A stretch of DNA of 64,000 nt. It comes from Rufibacter sp. LB8. GTDB taxonomy: Bacteria; Bacteroidota; Bacteroidia; Cytophagales; Hymenobacteraceae. Shown here piece by piece: positions 55,146-63,482 of the stretch (positions are counted from its first letter, which is position 1; every line of letters starts with the position of its first letter). A program made the translations under genes and the position numbers. Under the pieces are notes generated by a model, which was given only the letters and a program-made list of their open reading frames with translations, did not search any database and had not been told where the DNA came from. The stretch covers positions 806,001 to 870,000 of the forward strand of contig NZ_JADALJ010000001.1 of NCBI RefSeq assembly GCF_014876185.1, given 5' to 3'.

Positions 55146-55235
55146 TGTGAAGATTTGAAAATGTGAAGATTTGGAAATGATGCTTCAATCAATGGAATTC
55201 ATTTCTCCATTTCCACATCTCCAAATTTTCAAATT
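55146..55235. repeat. AGATTTGAAAATGTGAAG inverted tract
   Basis: GAAGATTTGAAAATGTGAAG and similar sequence is followed by ATTTCCACATCTCC and AAATTTTCAAATT, so the 90-bp tract can fold on itself. It reaches the miaB stop codon. The same family flanks a palindrome at 63273-63477. Confidence 0.75.
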
Positions 55236-56670
55236 AAATAATGGGTTCCCCGAACAAGGTGCCTACGGAGCAGCCGGTGATGAGTACGTGCACGTAGTCG
55301 CCTTTCTGGTAATCCATTTTGGGGATAATGACCATTCTGTTTTTGTCATCGCGGCCGCTCAGCATTTCTTTGGAACGCTTGGAGAAACCTTCCAGTAAGA
55401 CTTTCTGCACAGTGCCAACCGTTTTCTCATTCCTGATAAGCGAGTAATGGCGCTGTAAGTCTATAACTTCCTGCAGTCTACGTTTCTTAACTTCCAACGG
55501 AATATCATCTTCCAGTTTACGGGCGGCCAGGGTGCCGGGGCGCTCAGAGTAGAAGAACATGTAAGCGTAGTCATACTGCACGTAATCAATCAAAGAAAGC
55601 GTGTCTTTATGTTCTTCCTCGGTCTCAGAGCAGAAACCGGAAATCATGTCGGTGGAAATGGCGCATTCCTCGCCCAGAATCTGCCGGATGGCGTCTACGC
55701 GGTTCATGTACCAGGCACGGTCATAGGTGCGGTTCATGAGTTCCAGCACGCGGGAGTTTCCGCTTTGGGCCGGCAGGTGAATGTATTTGCAGATGTTGTC
55801 GTACTTTTTCATGGTGTACAACACTTCATCTGTAATGTCTTTGGGGTGGGAGGTGGAAAACCGTACGCGAAGGTCTGGGCTAATCAAGGCCACGCGTTCC
55901 AACAGCTGTGCGAAGTTCACATTTTCAGTGCCATCTTCTGACGCCCATTTGTAAGAGTCCACATTCTGGCCCAGCAAGGTCACTTCTTTGTAGCCTTGGT
56001 TCACCAGTTCCTGGGCTTCGCGCACGACAGAATGAGCATCACGGCTACGCTCACGGCCGCGGGTGAAGGGCACCACGCAGAAAGAGCACATGTTGTCGCA
56101 GCCTCGCATGATGGAGACAAAGGCGCTCACACCGTTGCTGTTCAACCGCACTGGGTTGATGTCGGCGTAGGTCTCTTCGCGCGATAAAAGCACGTTCACG
56201 GCCTTGTGGCCACCGTCTACTTCATTGATCAAGCCAGGAAGGTCGCGGTACGCATCTGGGCCCACCACCAGGTCCACCATTTTCTCTTCTTCCAGCAGGT
56301 TTTTCTTCAGGCGCTCGGCCATGCAGCCCAACACACCCACTACCATACCCGGTCGTTTTTTCTTGAGATGCTGGAGCTGGGTCAAGCGGTGCCTTACGGT
56401 CTGTTCGGCTTTCTCTCTGATGGAGCAGGTGTTGAGCAAGACCAAATCGGCCTCAGTTACTTCTGAGGTGGTGTCAAAGCCGGCTTCGTGCAAGATGGAC
56501 GTGACAATTTCACTGTCAGAGAAATTCATCTGGCAGCCGTAGCTTTCTATGTAGAGTTTGCGCTGAAGGCCGGTGTTGGAGTCAAGACTCACTTTGGTGT
56601 CACAAGACGCGGCGGCTTGCTCCGGGGAACGGCTATCTATGAAATCTAAGTCCAGAATGGGTGCGTGCAT
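55234..56670 (-). CDS. miaB: tRNA-2-methylthio-N6-dimethylallyladenosine synthase MiaB
   Basis: This 478-residue protein has the N-terminal UPF0004 domain with its three cysteines ([31 protein letters not shown]). The radical-SAM cluster is CDNMCSFC, and a TRAM domain ends the protein (EGFSKRS...[19 protein letters not shown]). It adds the methylthio group to i6A37 of tRNAs. Start and length are typical. It heads the operon down to secG. Confidence 0.97.
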   Translation of the reverse strand: MHAPILDLDFIDSRSPEQAAASCDTKVSLDSNTGLQRKLYIESYGCQMNFSDSEIVTSILHEAGFDTTSEVTEADLVLLNTCSIREKAEQTVRHRLTQLQHLKKKRPGMVVGVLGCMAERLKKNLLEEEKMVDLVVGPDAYRDLPGLINEVDGGHKAVNVLLSREETYADINPVRLNSNGVSAFVSIMRGCDNMCSFCVVPFTRGRERSRDAHSVVREAQELVNQGYKEVTLLGQNVDSYKWASEDGTENVNFAQLLERVALISPDLRVRFSTSHPKDITDEVLYTMKKYDNICKYIHLPAQSGNSRVLELMNRTYDRAWYMNRVDAIRQILGEECAISTDMISGFCSETEEEHKDTLSLIDYVQYDYAYMFFYSERPGTLAARKLEDDIPLEVKKRRLQEVIDLQRHYSLIRNEKTVGTVQKVLLEGFSKRSKEMLSGRDDKNRMVIIPKMDYQKGDYVHVLITGCSVGTLFGEPII

Positions 56671-56687
56671 AGGGTGTTCTTAAAACA

Positions 56688-56695
56688 CAAAGATA
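56688..56695 (-). promoter_or_regulatory. -7 box of the miaB-secG operon
   Basis: TATCTTTG lies 17 bp before the miaB ATG on the minus strand. No TTG element at 20 bp is seen. Confidence 0.42.
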
Positions 56696-56797
56696 GGCAT
56701 ATCTGCGCGTTTCTGACAGAATGGCAGGCAGAATTTTACACAAATCCTGCTGAGGTTGCTTTGGAAATCTTTCTCTGAATTTCTACTTAGGTCTTTA

Positions 56798-58087
56798 CTA
56801 GGCCAATACTTTTAAAATAGCGGCGGCTTTCAAGAGGCATTCTTCATACTCCTGCACCGGGTCTGAGTCATAGGTAATGGCGCTGCCCACCTCAAACGAA
56901 AGGTAACCGTTGCTGGCATTGTACTGCAAACTCCTGATAACCACATTGAAGTCAAAATCTCCGATGGGCAAAAAATAGCCCAGGCTGCCGGAGTAAAGTC
57001 CGCGTTTGGTGTTTTCATACAGCTCAATCAGTTCCAGGGCTTTTATTTTGGGTGCGCCCGTCATGCTGCCCATGGGAAAGGCGGCTTTGATGGCGTCAAT
57101 TGCGTTTACCTCTGCTGGAAGGCGCGCTGTGACCGTGGAAATCATCTGCCAGACATATTGGAACCCGTACAGCCCGAACAATTCCACTACCTGCACGGTG
57201 CCCGTGGCGGCCACGCGGTTCAGGTCGTTCCGGACCAGGTCCACAATCATCATGTTCTCGGCGCGCTCTTTCTCACTATTGGCCAAGGCTTGTTTCTGAC
57301 TTTCATCTTCCTTAGGCGTTTTCCCGCGCGCAATGGTGCCTTTGATGGGCTGCGAAATCAACAAATCACCTTCTTTCTTGAGAAACCGTTCTGGGCTGGC
57401 GCACAAAAGATATTTCTCCTGAAGCTTCAGAAAACCGGCGAAGGGCGTAGGGGAGGCGGCGTTCAGTTTCTGGAAAAGGGCCACCGGTTCAACGGCTGCG
57501 TTCTCGGCGTAAAATTCCTGGCAGTAATTGACTTCGTACACATCACCTTCCAGAATGTGCTGCCTAAGCTTTTCAACGGTTTCCAGGTATTTTTCTTTTG
57601 GCACACGCGCCTGCGTTTTCGGGCTCGTTTCTGAAAATGAGGCCGAAAACGGAAAATTATTTATTTGCTCAAGGATTTCTTTTGGATCAACTAAGTCAGA
57701 ATGAAGGGTGACTTCCTGGCCTTTCCACTGCAGCCAAACGTCTGGGTGAAAAAAATACAACTCCGGAAAACCTATGTGGTCAGGGTTCTGGCTGGAGAGT
57801 TTTTCTAAGCTGTTTTTGAGATCAAAGGTGAAGTACCCGAATACCGGTTTGTGCTGTTGAGTAAGTTGGGCGCGGGATAATTCTTCCCAAGTGGTAAAAG
57901 TGTTCTTGCTGAAAGCTTTCAGCTGCACGCCCAACATATTCTCAAAAGCACCATGGCGGTACGCCACGGCATTCGGTTCATAAAAGGCTACTACCTCATG
58001 GTTTGCCGCCGCCCAGGCCAACGCTTTCTGTTTCCAGCCTTCCACAGGCAGGGGCAAAGCATCAAAAGGAATGGCGAGTTGAAGCAT
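56798..58087 (-). CDS. pabB: Aminodeoxychorismate synthase component I-like protein (PabB family)
   Basis: The start is MLQLAIPFDALPL at 58087, because a promoter lies just upstream; a longer frame would start inside a repeat. The 429-residue product has chorismate-enzyme motifs QPIKGTIARG, MIVDLVRNDLNRVA, GSMTGAPKIKALELIE and a C-terminal GSAITYDSDP. It makes aminodeoxychorismate for folate when paired with a glutaminase. A copy of the interspersed palindrome is embedded in frame (57611-57653), adding FPFSASFSETSPKTQAR before the conserved core. Confidence 0.92.
   Translation of the reverse strand: MLQLAIPFDALPLPVEGWKQKALAWAAANHEVVAFYEPNAVAYRHGAFENMLGVQLKAFSKNTFTTWEELSRAQLTQQHKPVFGYFTFDLKNSLEKLSSQNPDHIGFPELYFFHPDVWLQWKGQEVTLHSDLVDPKEILEQINNFPFSASFSETSPKTQARVPKEKYLETVEKLRQHILEGDVYEVNYCQEFYAENAAVEPVALFQKLNAASPTPFAGFLKLQEKYLLCASPERFLKKEGDLLISQPIKGTIARGKTPKEDESQKQALANSEKERAENMMIVDLVRNDLNRVAATGTVQVVELFGLYGFQYVWQMISTVTARLPAEVNAIDAIKAAFPMGSMTGAPKIKALELIELYENTKRGLYSGSLGYFLPIGDFDFNVVIRSLQYNASNGYLSFEVGSAITYDSDPVQEYEECLLKAAAILKVLA
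57611..57653. repeat. Interspersed palindrome, copy 19, inside pabB
   Basis: CGTTTTCGGGCTCGTTT with a CTGA loop and a GAGGCCGAAAACGG right arm lies wholly in the pabB coding sequence. It is read in frame on the minus strand as SASFSETSPKTQA and does not break the gene. Confidence 0.9.
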
Positions 58088-58104
58088 TCTTAGAAGTAGA
58101 AAAG

Positions 58105-58138
58105 CAAAGATAGGAAGTTTGAAAAGGTTGTGACTCAA
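58105..58138 (-). promoter_or_regulatory. Candidate promoter of pabB
   Basis: TTG and TATCTTTG are separated by 23 bp on the minus strand. Initiation would be about 10 nt before the ATG at 58087. This position excludes the longer frame's start. Confidence 0.5.
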
Positions 58139-58139
58139 A

Positions 58140-58175
58140 AGACCTCGTAGCGTCTGGAAGACCTGCGAGCGTCTG
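58140..58175. repeat. AGACCTGCGAGCGTCTG tandem repeat pair
   Basis: Two 17-bp units AGACCT(C/G)(G/C)(T/G)AGCGTCTG lie 2 bp apart (58140-58156 and 58159-58175). Each has AGAC/GTCT ends. Confidence 0.7.
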
Positions 58176-58201
58176 CGCCAACTGCATTCATAAAAAGTAA
58201 T

Positions 58202-58238
58202 GACCCTCACCCTAACCCTCTCCCAGAGGGAGTGGGGA
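58202..58238. repeat. CCTCACCCTAACCCTCTCCC repeat
   Basis: GACCCTCACCCTAACCCTC followed by TCCCAGAGGGAG resembles a dispersed repeat known in many bacterial genomes. It sits between the tandem pair and palindrome copy 20. Confidence 0.6.
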
Positions 58239-58248
58239 CTTCAAAGAT

Positions 58249-58294
58249 TTTCTGTTTTCGGGCTCATTTCTGGAAATGAGCCCGAAAACGGAAA
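58249..58294. repeat. Interspersed palindrome, copy 20
   Basis: The core arms pair perfectly around CTGG; outer TTTCTG/CGGAAA has one mismatch. It is the third repeat family in the 272-bp gap between pabB and the zinc-ribbon gene. Confidence 0.91.
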
Positions 58295-58307
58295 ACCAGT
58301 TAAGCAG

Positions 58308-58333
58308 AAAAGGATGGCGTGGGCCATCCTTTT
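58308..58333 (-). terminator. Terminator of the zinc-ribbon/Nif3 operon
   Basis: AAAAGGATGGC and GCCATCCTTTT flank a 4-base loop, 27 bp past the zinc-ribbon gene stop. Confidence 0.65.
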
Positions 58334-58359
58334 CTTTTGTGCAATGAAAGTAGAAATAC

Positions 58360-59097
58360 TTATTGGGCTATAGCTTTGATCTCCACGTCGGCCAAGATTC
58401 TACCACAGTGCTCGCACACCGTGATTTTTTTCTTGGAGGCAATCTCTGACTGACGTTGCGGGGGAACGGTGTTGAAACATCCGCCGCAGGCGTCACGCTT
58501 CACCGCTACCACGGCCAGGCCGTTGCGCACGTTCTTTCTGATTCTGTTGTAAGCGAACAAAAGACGGTCTTCAATCTGCTTGATGGCCTCTTCTTTCTGG
58601 TCGTTCAGTTTTTTCTCGTCGTCTTCGCTTTCCTGCACCATCACCTGCAATTCGCTGTTTTTGGTGTTCAGGTCTTTCTGACGCTCTTCCAGACGGTTCT
58701 TGGTGTCCTGGATATCGGCTATTTTCTGCTCAATCTGGAAGTTGGCCTCCCTGATTTTCTTTTCGTTGATCTGGATCTCCAGCTTCTGCAACTCCACCTC
58801 TTTGGTGATGGCGTCAAACTCACGGTTGTTGCGGACGTTTTCCTGCTGCTCCTCGTACTTCTTGATGAGCTTCTCGGCGTCTTTGATGCCCTGTTTGCGG
58901 TTGGCGATGCTCTGCTGCAGCTCGGCAATCTCTTCGTCAAACTTGCTTACGCGTACTTGGTAGCCGGCAATCTCATCTTCCAGGTCCCGCACCTCTTCCG
59001 GCAGGTCACCTCTAACTTGTAGAATTTGGTCTAATTGAGAATCTAAGCTCTGAAGTCTTAGAAGTGCGTCTAACTTACTTGCTACAGTACTTTCCAT
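58360..59097 (-). CDS. Coiled-coil protein with C4 zinc ribbon
   Basis: This 245-residue protein is one long antiparallel coiled coil (about residues 15-185). A C-terminal zinc ribbon follows, with four cysteines in CGGCFNTVPPQRQ and VCEHCGRIL. This is the PF02591/CT398-like architecture. It lies 7 bp after the Nif3-like gene; the pair is commonly adjacent in bacteria. Homologues have been linked to flagellar or type III gear in Chlamydia, but the role here is unknown. Confidence 0.9.
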   Translation of the reverse strand: MESTVASKLDALLRLQSLDSQLDQILQVRGDLPEEVRDLEDEIAGYQVRVSKFDEEIAELQQSIANRKQGIKDAEKLIKKYEEQQENVRNNREFDAITKEVELQKLEIQINEKKIREANFQIEQKIADIQDTKNRLEERQKDLNTKNSELQVMVQESEDDEKKLNDQKEEAIKQIEDRLLFAYNRIRKNVRNGLAVVAVKRDACGGCFNTVPPQRQSEIASKKKITVCEHCGRILADVEIKAIAQ

Positions 59098-59104
59098 GAA
59101 TTAT

Positions 59105-60202
59105 TTAGCTGTGTCTTACGGGATTGGTGTCAATGCCTGACAAATCGACTGCAAAATTAGGAAAACTTTTTGTAAGTATATCATAAAAAAGCTCCTTGGT
59201 GTAAACTTCGCTCTCATAGTGGCCAACGTCTACCAGCGCCATTTGGCGGTTGGCCTCAAAGAACTCGTGGTATTTCAAATCGGCGGTCAGGAAAACCTGC
59301 GCGCCACTGGCCTTGGCCTGCCGGGTAAGAAAGCTGCCGGCCCCACCGCATACTGCCACTTTTTGAATAGGCTGGTCTGGCCAGTCCGTATGTTTAAAAG
59401 TAGTTAGCTGCAGTTTCTCCTTAATATATCTCGTGAATTCCTCGCCTGACAGGGCCTCTGGCAGTTCACCCACCATGCCGGCGCCCACTTCCTGGTTTTG
59501 GTTTTCCAGCGAGACCAGGTAATGCGCCACTTCTTCATACGGGTGCGCCTGTAGCAAGGCTTTCATAATCTGCGCCTCCTTGAACGCCGGGAAGATCACC
59601 TCTATTTTATTCTCCACGGTTTCTTCGGTTTTGCAGGGCTCGCCAATGTGGGGGTTGGCTTTCGCCGAAGGCGTGAACCTGCCCGTGCCCGTGATCCGGA
59701 AACTGCAGTCTGAGTAATCGCCAATCTGTCCGGCCCCGGCCTGGTGCAGCGCAGCCAACACTTTCTCGGTGTCCTCCAGCGGTACGTAGGTTTCCAGTTT
59801 GGTCAACGTTTGGGATTTGGGGGCCAAAATCCGAAGCTTGGTTAAGCCCAGTTTCTCGCAGAGCTTCGCGTTCACGCCGTTATGCACATGGTCTAAATTG
59901 GTGTGGCACGCAAAGATGGCAATCTGGTGGGTGATGGCTTTTAAAAGAATGCGCTCCACCGGCGTCTTGCCCGTCAGGCTTTTGAGCGGCTTAAAGATAA
60001 CGGGGTGGTGCGCCACAATCAGATTACAGCCGCGGTCTATGGCTTCCTGCACCACTTCTAAGGTACAGTCCAGGGTCACCAGCACGCGCGTGACGGTCAT
60101 CTCCTGGTCACCCACTTGCAAGGTGGCGTTGTCATATGATTCCTGGTAGGCAGGGGGGGCGTAGCGCTCCAGGGCCTGCACCACTTCTTTGATTTTGGTC
60201 AT
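59105..60202 (-). CDS. Nif3-like dinuclear metal-centre protein
   Basis: This 365-residue protein has the Nif3/YbgI ligand blocks IVAHHPVIFKPLKSL, IFACHTNLDHVHNG and the C-terminal VDVGHYESEVYTKE. An inserted middle domain (about residues 135-230, with AHPYEEVAHYLV) is the PII-like insertion of long Nif3 proteins. It is hexameric and may be a metal-dependent hydrolase or GTP cyclohydrolase-like; the function is not settled. It reads divergently from lpxK. Confidence 0.93.
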   Translation of the reverse strand: MTKIKEVVQALERYAPPAYQESYDNATLQVGDQEMTVTRVLVTLDCTLEVVQEAIDRGCNLIVAHHPVIFKPLKSLTGKTPVERILLKAITHQIAIFACHTNLDHVHNGVNAKLCEKLGLTKLRILAPKSQTLTKLETYVPLEDTEKVLAALHQAGAGQIGDYSDCSFRITGTGRFTPSAKANPHIGEPCKTEETVENKIEVIFPAFKEAQIMKALLQAHPYEEVAHYLVSLENQNQEVGAGMVGELPEALSGEEFTRYIKEKLQLTTFKHTDWPDQPIQKVAVCGGAGSFLTRQAKASGAQVFLTADLKYHEFFEANRQMALVDVGHYESEVYTKELFYDILTKSFPNFAVDLSGIDTNPVRHS

Positions 60203-60213
60203 GGGCGTTGTTT

Positions 60214-60256
60214 CAAATCTACCTGCGCAAAGAAAGCTAATTTTCCCCTACTTTTG
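60214..60256. promoter_or_regulatory. Divergent promoter region, Nif3-like gene and lpxK
   Basis: TAGATTTG on the minus strand (60214-60221) and TACTTTTG on the plus strand (60249-60256) face outward. Initiation from the latter would fall just at the lpxK ATG (60263), suggesting a near-leaderless transcript. Neither has a clear TTG partner. Confidence 0.42.
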
Positions 60257-60262
60257 TGCGTC

Positions 60263-61306
60263 ATGAAGTTGCTGTTGCCTCTTGTAAAGTTGGGATTGAT
60301 GCCTTTTGCGTGGCTCTACGGCGGCGTGGTGGCCGTGCGCAATTTACTTTACGACCATGGCGTGTTCAAAAGTTACCGCGCACCCATTCCGGTGGTCTGT
60401 GTGGGCAACCTGAGCGTGGGCGGCACCGGCAAAACTCCGCAGGTAGAATTCCTGGCCAGGCTTTACCAGCACAAAAAAATAGCCATCCTGAGCCGAGGCT
60501 ACAAACGAAAAACCACAGGCTTTGTCTTAGCTGATGAAACTGCTTCACCGGATACGTTGGGCGATGAACCCTTCCAGTATGTCCACAATCTGCCCTGGGC
60601 CAAAGTAGCGGTCTGCGAAAAGCGGGCGCACGGAATCCAGGAGCTGCTTAGATTATTTCCAGACCTGGACCTAATTTTGTTGGACGATGCTTTTCAGCAC
60701 CGCGCCGTCACAGCTTCCCGCTATCTTCTGCTCACTGATTATAATAAGCCTTTCAACCAAGATTATCTTTTACCAGCGGGCCGTCTGCGCGAACACCGGA
60801 AAGGGGCTAAGCGCGCTGATGCCGTAGTGGTCACCAAATGCCCTGAAGGTTTGAATTTTGAAGACCGTGCGCAACTGACTCTAAACTTGGCGCCTTACCT
60901 CCAGCCGGGCACGCCTGTTTTCTTCTCGCAGATAGTTTACGCGCGCCCTGTACCATTCTTGCCCGGCCGTACGTTAAGCACCCAGGTGATAGCTGTGACC
61001 GGCATTGTCAACCCAAAACCGTTTCTAAACCATCTGTCAACGCTTGGTGGCACGGTGGTCCACCATTTCAATTTCCCGGACCATGCCGCGTACACGGTGC
61101 AACCGGTACAGGAGATTGTAGACTTCTGCCTGAAGCAACCGGGCCAGGTAAGTGTGGTCATGACCCAGAAAGACGCGGTGAAATGGCAAACCAGGGAGTT
61201 ACAGGGCATCTGGCAGGCGGTGCCGATTTTTTATATACCTATCACCAATCAATTTGCGCCGCATGACCCAACGTTTGAAGAAGTGGCTACCAGTTGGCTC
61301 GGTTAA
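60263..61306 (+). CDS. lpxK: Tetraacyldisaccharide 4'-kinase
   Basis: The ATG at 60263 (MKLLLPLVKLG) is preferred over a TTG nine bases upstream. The 347-residue protein has an N-terminal membrane-associating helix. Walker A is VGNLSVGGTGKTPQ, then AILSRGYKRKT, LLDDAFQHRAV and ITGIVNP-like sequence (VTGIVNPKPF) follow. It phosphorylates the lipid A precursor at the 4' position on the inner membrane. The lptE lipoprotein gene for LPS transport is in the same window. Confidence 0.95.
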   Translation: MKLLLPLVKLGLMPFAWLYGGVVAVRNLLYDHGVFKSYRAPIPVVCVGNLSVGGTGKTPQVEFLARLYQHKKIAILSRGYKRKTTGFVLADETASPDTLGDEPFQYVHNLPWAKVAVCEKRAHGIQELLRLFPDLDLILLDDAFQHRAVTASRYLLLTDYNKPFNQDYLLPAGRLREHRKGAKRADAVVVTKCPEGLNFEDRAQLTLNLAPYLQPGTPVFFSQIVYARPVPFLPGRTLSTQVIAVTGIVNPKPFLNHLSTLGGTVVHHFNFPDHAAYTVQPVQEIVDFCLKQPGQVSVVMTQKDAVKWQTRELQGIWQAVPIFYIPITNQFAPHDPTFEEVATSWLG

Positions 61307-61335
61307 CATGCTTCGGCAATTAATTCTTACTTTTG
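61303..61335 (+). promoter_or_regulatory. Candidate promoter of the porin gene
   Basis: TACTTTTG (61328-61335), with TTA rather than TTG 22 bp upstream, overlaps the lpxK stop region. It covers the TTG start candidate at 61333. Confidence 0.38.
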
Positions 61336-61338
61336 ACT

Positions 61339-63270
61339 GTGAATTGTATTAAGCGTATTGCCGCGGCAATAATCATATGGGCGGCCACCGCCAATCTGGC
61401 CCAGGCGCAGATCATAGATGACTCTACCAAGGCAATCTATGGGTCGGCCACCACTTTAATTATTAGGGAAGCCGACATCTTTAAGGGAAACCTTACGCCG
61501 GTGCGCATTGACACCGCCCTGACCAACCTGCAAAGCATCAGGCACTGGTATTATGATTCCAGCTTGTACCAGGATTTGGGCAATATTGGCACCGCTTCAC
61601 AGCCGCTTTTCTGGCGCATGCCCACCGTTTTAGGAGCCCGCCTGGGGAGGAACGCCTTTGACCGCTATGCCGTCAACACCGCCACCGTGGAGTTCTATGA
61701 CACCAAATCGCCGCACACGTTCCTGAATTATGTGCAGGGCGGTTTGGGTGAGTCAATTTTCAGAACCAAGCACACCCGCAACATTGGGCCAAACTGGAAC
61801 GTGGGCATTGGCTATGAACGTCTAGGGTCTGAGCGGCAGTTTGGGCAGGTAGATCCTTCAGACAATGCCCTGGTCAGTCATTACGGCTTGCAGGCCTTCA
61901 CGCATTATTTCAGCAAGAACGACAGGTACCGGATCATGGCCATTTATGCCCACACCAGCCATGACCATATAGAGTCTGGAGGTGTGCAACCCAAACCTGG
62001 CCAATCTCCCAAAGAATTGCTTTCGCTCACCGGCCAACCCGTGTGGCTGAGCACCGCTGTTACAGATGAGAAACGAACCTCTATCAGGGCCACACAATGG
62101 TATAAATTGATAGGTCCGGGGCTGCAGCTGTACCATACCGTTGACGCATTTGACCAGGCTAATAAATTCACAGACGTTGACCTGAAGGGAAAGAAAGATT
62201 CCATCGTTTTCTACCCTAGAGCCTTGTTAGACACAGCCCTTACGCAGGACAATGCCCTATACTGGCAAGTAGAGAACACCTTTGGTTTAATGGGCAGCAC
62301 CAAGTATTTTGTGTACCGGGCCTACGCCAAACGCCGTGACGGCGAATACCGGTTACGTGCGCGGGGAGCCAACTATGTTCCCACCCGCGGAATAAATGAT
62401 AGCCTCACAGGCGTTTACATAGGCGGTACCAACCGCACCATCAAAGACAATTTTATTGGCGGCGAGGCCCAGTTCCGGCTCCGGAATGATATTTATGTCA
62501 CCACCAACGCAGAGTTCATGCTGGGAGAAGGCGATTACCTGATCAATGCCCAGGCCCGTTATAAATTCCTGACGGTACGCCAAACCAGGGCTTCTTACTC
62601 GCCCACCTTAACCCAGCAACTGGTGCAGAGCAACCATTTCGCCTGGAACAATGACTTTGAGAACATCACCTCCAACCAAACGGCCGCGGTACTGGAATCA
62701 CAGATTAGAAACCATTTTCTTTCGGGCCAGGTCCAGTTCACCAACCTTCGCAATTACGTCTATTACCAAGACTCCCTAAACGGCGATTGGGCCCAACCGG
62801 CCCAGGTAAGCGGCAACACAGATTTACTGCAAGTCAGTTTTAGGCACCGCATGCAGTTGAAATTCTTTGTGTTGGACAACACCGTTTTCTACAACGCCGT
62901 GGGCGGGAACGAAGTGATCAGAATGCCGGAATGGTACGTGCTCTCCAAAGCCTATGTGCAGACACCCATGTTCAAGTCGGCTATATTTGTGCAGGCAGGG
63001 GTGGAGATGAACTGGCATTCCAGCTATTTTGCCGATGGGTACATGCCCGTCACGCAGCAGTTCCACCTGCAGAACAGCTTTAACGTCACCCGCTACCCAA
63101 CCCTGGACCTCTTCCTGAACACCGACATCAAGAACCTCAACATCTTCCTGAAGCTCAGCCATGTCAACAACGTGGTGAACAGCTGGGAACCCGGTTACTA
63201 CACCACACCTAATTACATCGCCAACCCGTTCAGCTTCCTCTTCGGCCTGAAATGGAATTTCTACGATTAA
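61339..63270 (+). CDS. Putative porin (Porin_10-like outer-membrane protein)
   Basis: The start is uncertain: GTG 61339 is chosen because TTG 61333 overlaps a -7-like element. The signal peptide is NCIKRIAAAIIIWAATANLAQAQ. The 643-residue product is rich in aromatic residues in alternating beta strands. It carries the Bacteroidetes putative-porin pattern (SPHTFLNYVQGGLGE, RNIGPNWNVGIGYERLGSERQF). It ends in an aromatic strand, FLFGLKWNFYD, as in outer-membrane barrels. The substrate is unknown. Confidence 0.85.
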   Translation: MNCIKRIAAAIIIWAATANLAQAQIIDDSTKAIYGSATTLIIREADIFKGNLTPVRIDTALTNLQSIRHWYYDSSLYQDLGNIGTASQPLFWRMPTVLGARLGRNAFDRYAVNTATVEFYDTKSPHTFLNYVQGGLGESIFRTKHTRNIGPNWNVGIGYERLGSERQFGQVDPSDNALVSHYGLQAFTHYFSKNDRYRIMAIYAHTSHDHIESGGVQPKPGQSPKELLSLTGQPVWLSTAVTDEKRTSIRATQWYKLIGPGLQLYHTVDAFDQANKFTDVDLKGKKDSIVFYPRALLDTALTQDNALYWQVENTFGLMGSTKYFVYRAYAKRRDGEYRLRARGANYVPTRGINDSLTGVYIGGTNRTIKDNFIGGEAQFRLRNDIYVTTNAEFMLGEGDYLINAQARYKFLTVRQTRASYSPTLTQQLVQSNHFAWNNDFENITSNQTAAVLESQIRNHFLSGQVQFTNLRNYVYYQDSLNGDWAQPAQVSGNTDLLQVSFRHRMQLKFFVLDNTVFYNAVGGNEVIRMPEWYVLSKAYVQTPMFKSAIFVQAGVEMNWHSSYFADGYMPVTQQFHLQNSFNVTRYPTLDLFLNTDIKNLNIFLKLSHVNNVVNSWEPGYYTTPNYIANPFSFLFGLKWNFYD

Positions 63271-63272
63271 GG

Positions 63273-63477
63273 TTTTGGAATTTGGAAATTTGAAGATGAA
63301 GAGATTTGAAAATGACGTAAGGAATTAATGATACAATTTCCGTTTTGGGGCTCATTTCTGGAAATGAGCCCCAAAACGGAAATTGTTATTGATCTTCAAA
63401 TCTCCTAATTCCCACATCTCCACATTTTCAAATCTTCAAATTTCCACATCTTCCAATTTCCACATCTTCAAATTTAA
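63273..63477. repeat. AGATTTGAAAATG-type inverted tract enclosing a palindrome
   Basis: The left arm (63273-63314, TTTGAAGATGAAGAGATTTG) and the right arm (63390-63477, repeated CTTCAAAT and CCACATCTTC) are complementary in type. The interspersed palindrome at 63333-63386 sits in the centre. A simple version of this tract, without the insert, is at 55146. Confidence 0.75.
63333..63386. repeat. Interspersed palindrome, copy 21, 54 bp (G/C subtype)
   Basis: Two perfect 25-bp arms flank CTGG. Outer ACAATTTCC/GGAAATTGT is locus-specific. The pair after GTTTT is G-C on both sides. Confidence 0.93.
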
Positions 63478-63482
63478 AACCA

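Noticed and set aside
6647-63386. The repeated palindromes as a CRISPR array
   Set aside because: Copies are single, kilobases apart and self-palindromic; there are no regular spacers and no cas genes.
6647-63386. The palindromes as ordinary intrinsic terminators
   Set aside because: Several copies sit beside a separate good terminator, no T-run follows most copies, and one lies inside a gene. A contribution to termination is possible but does not explain the family.
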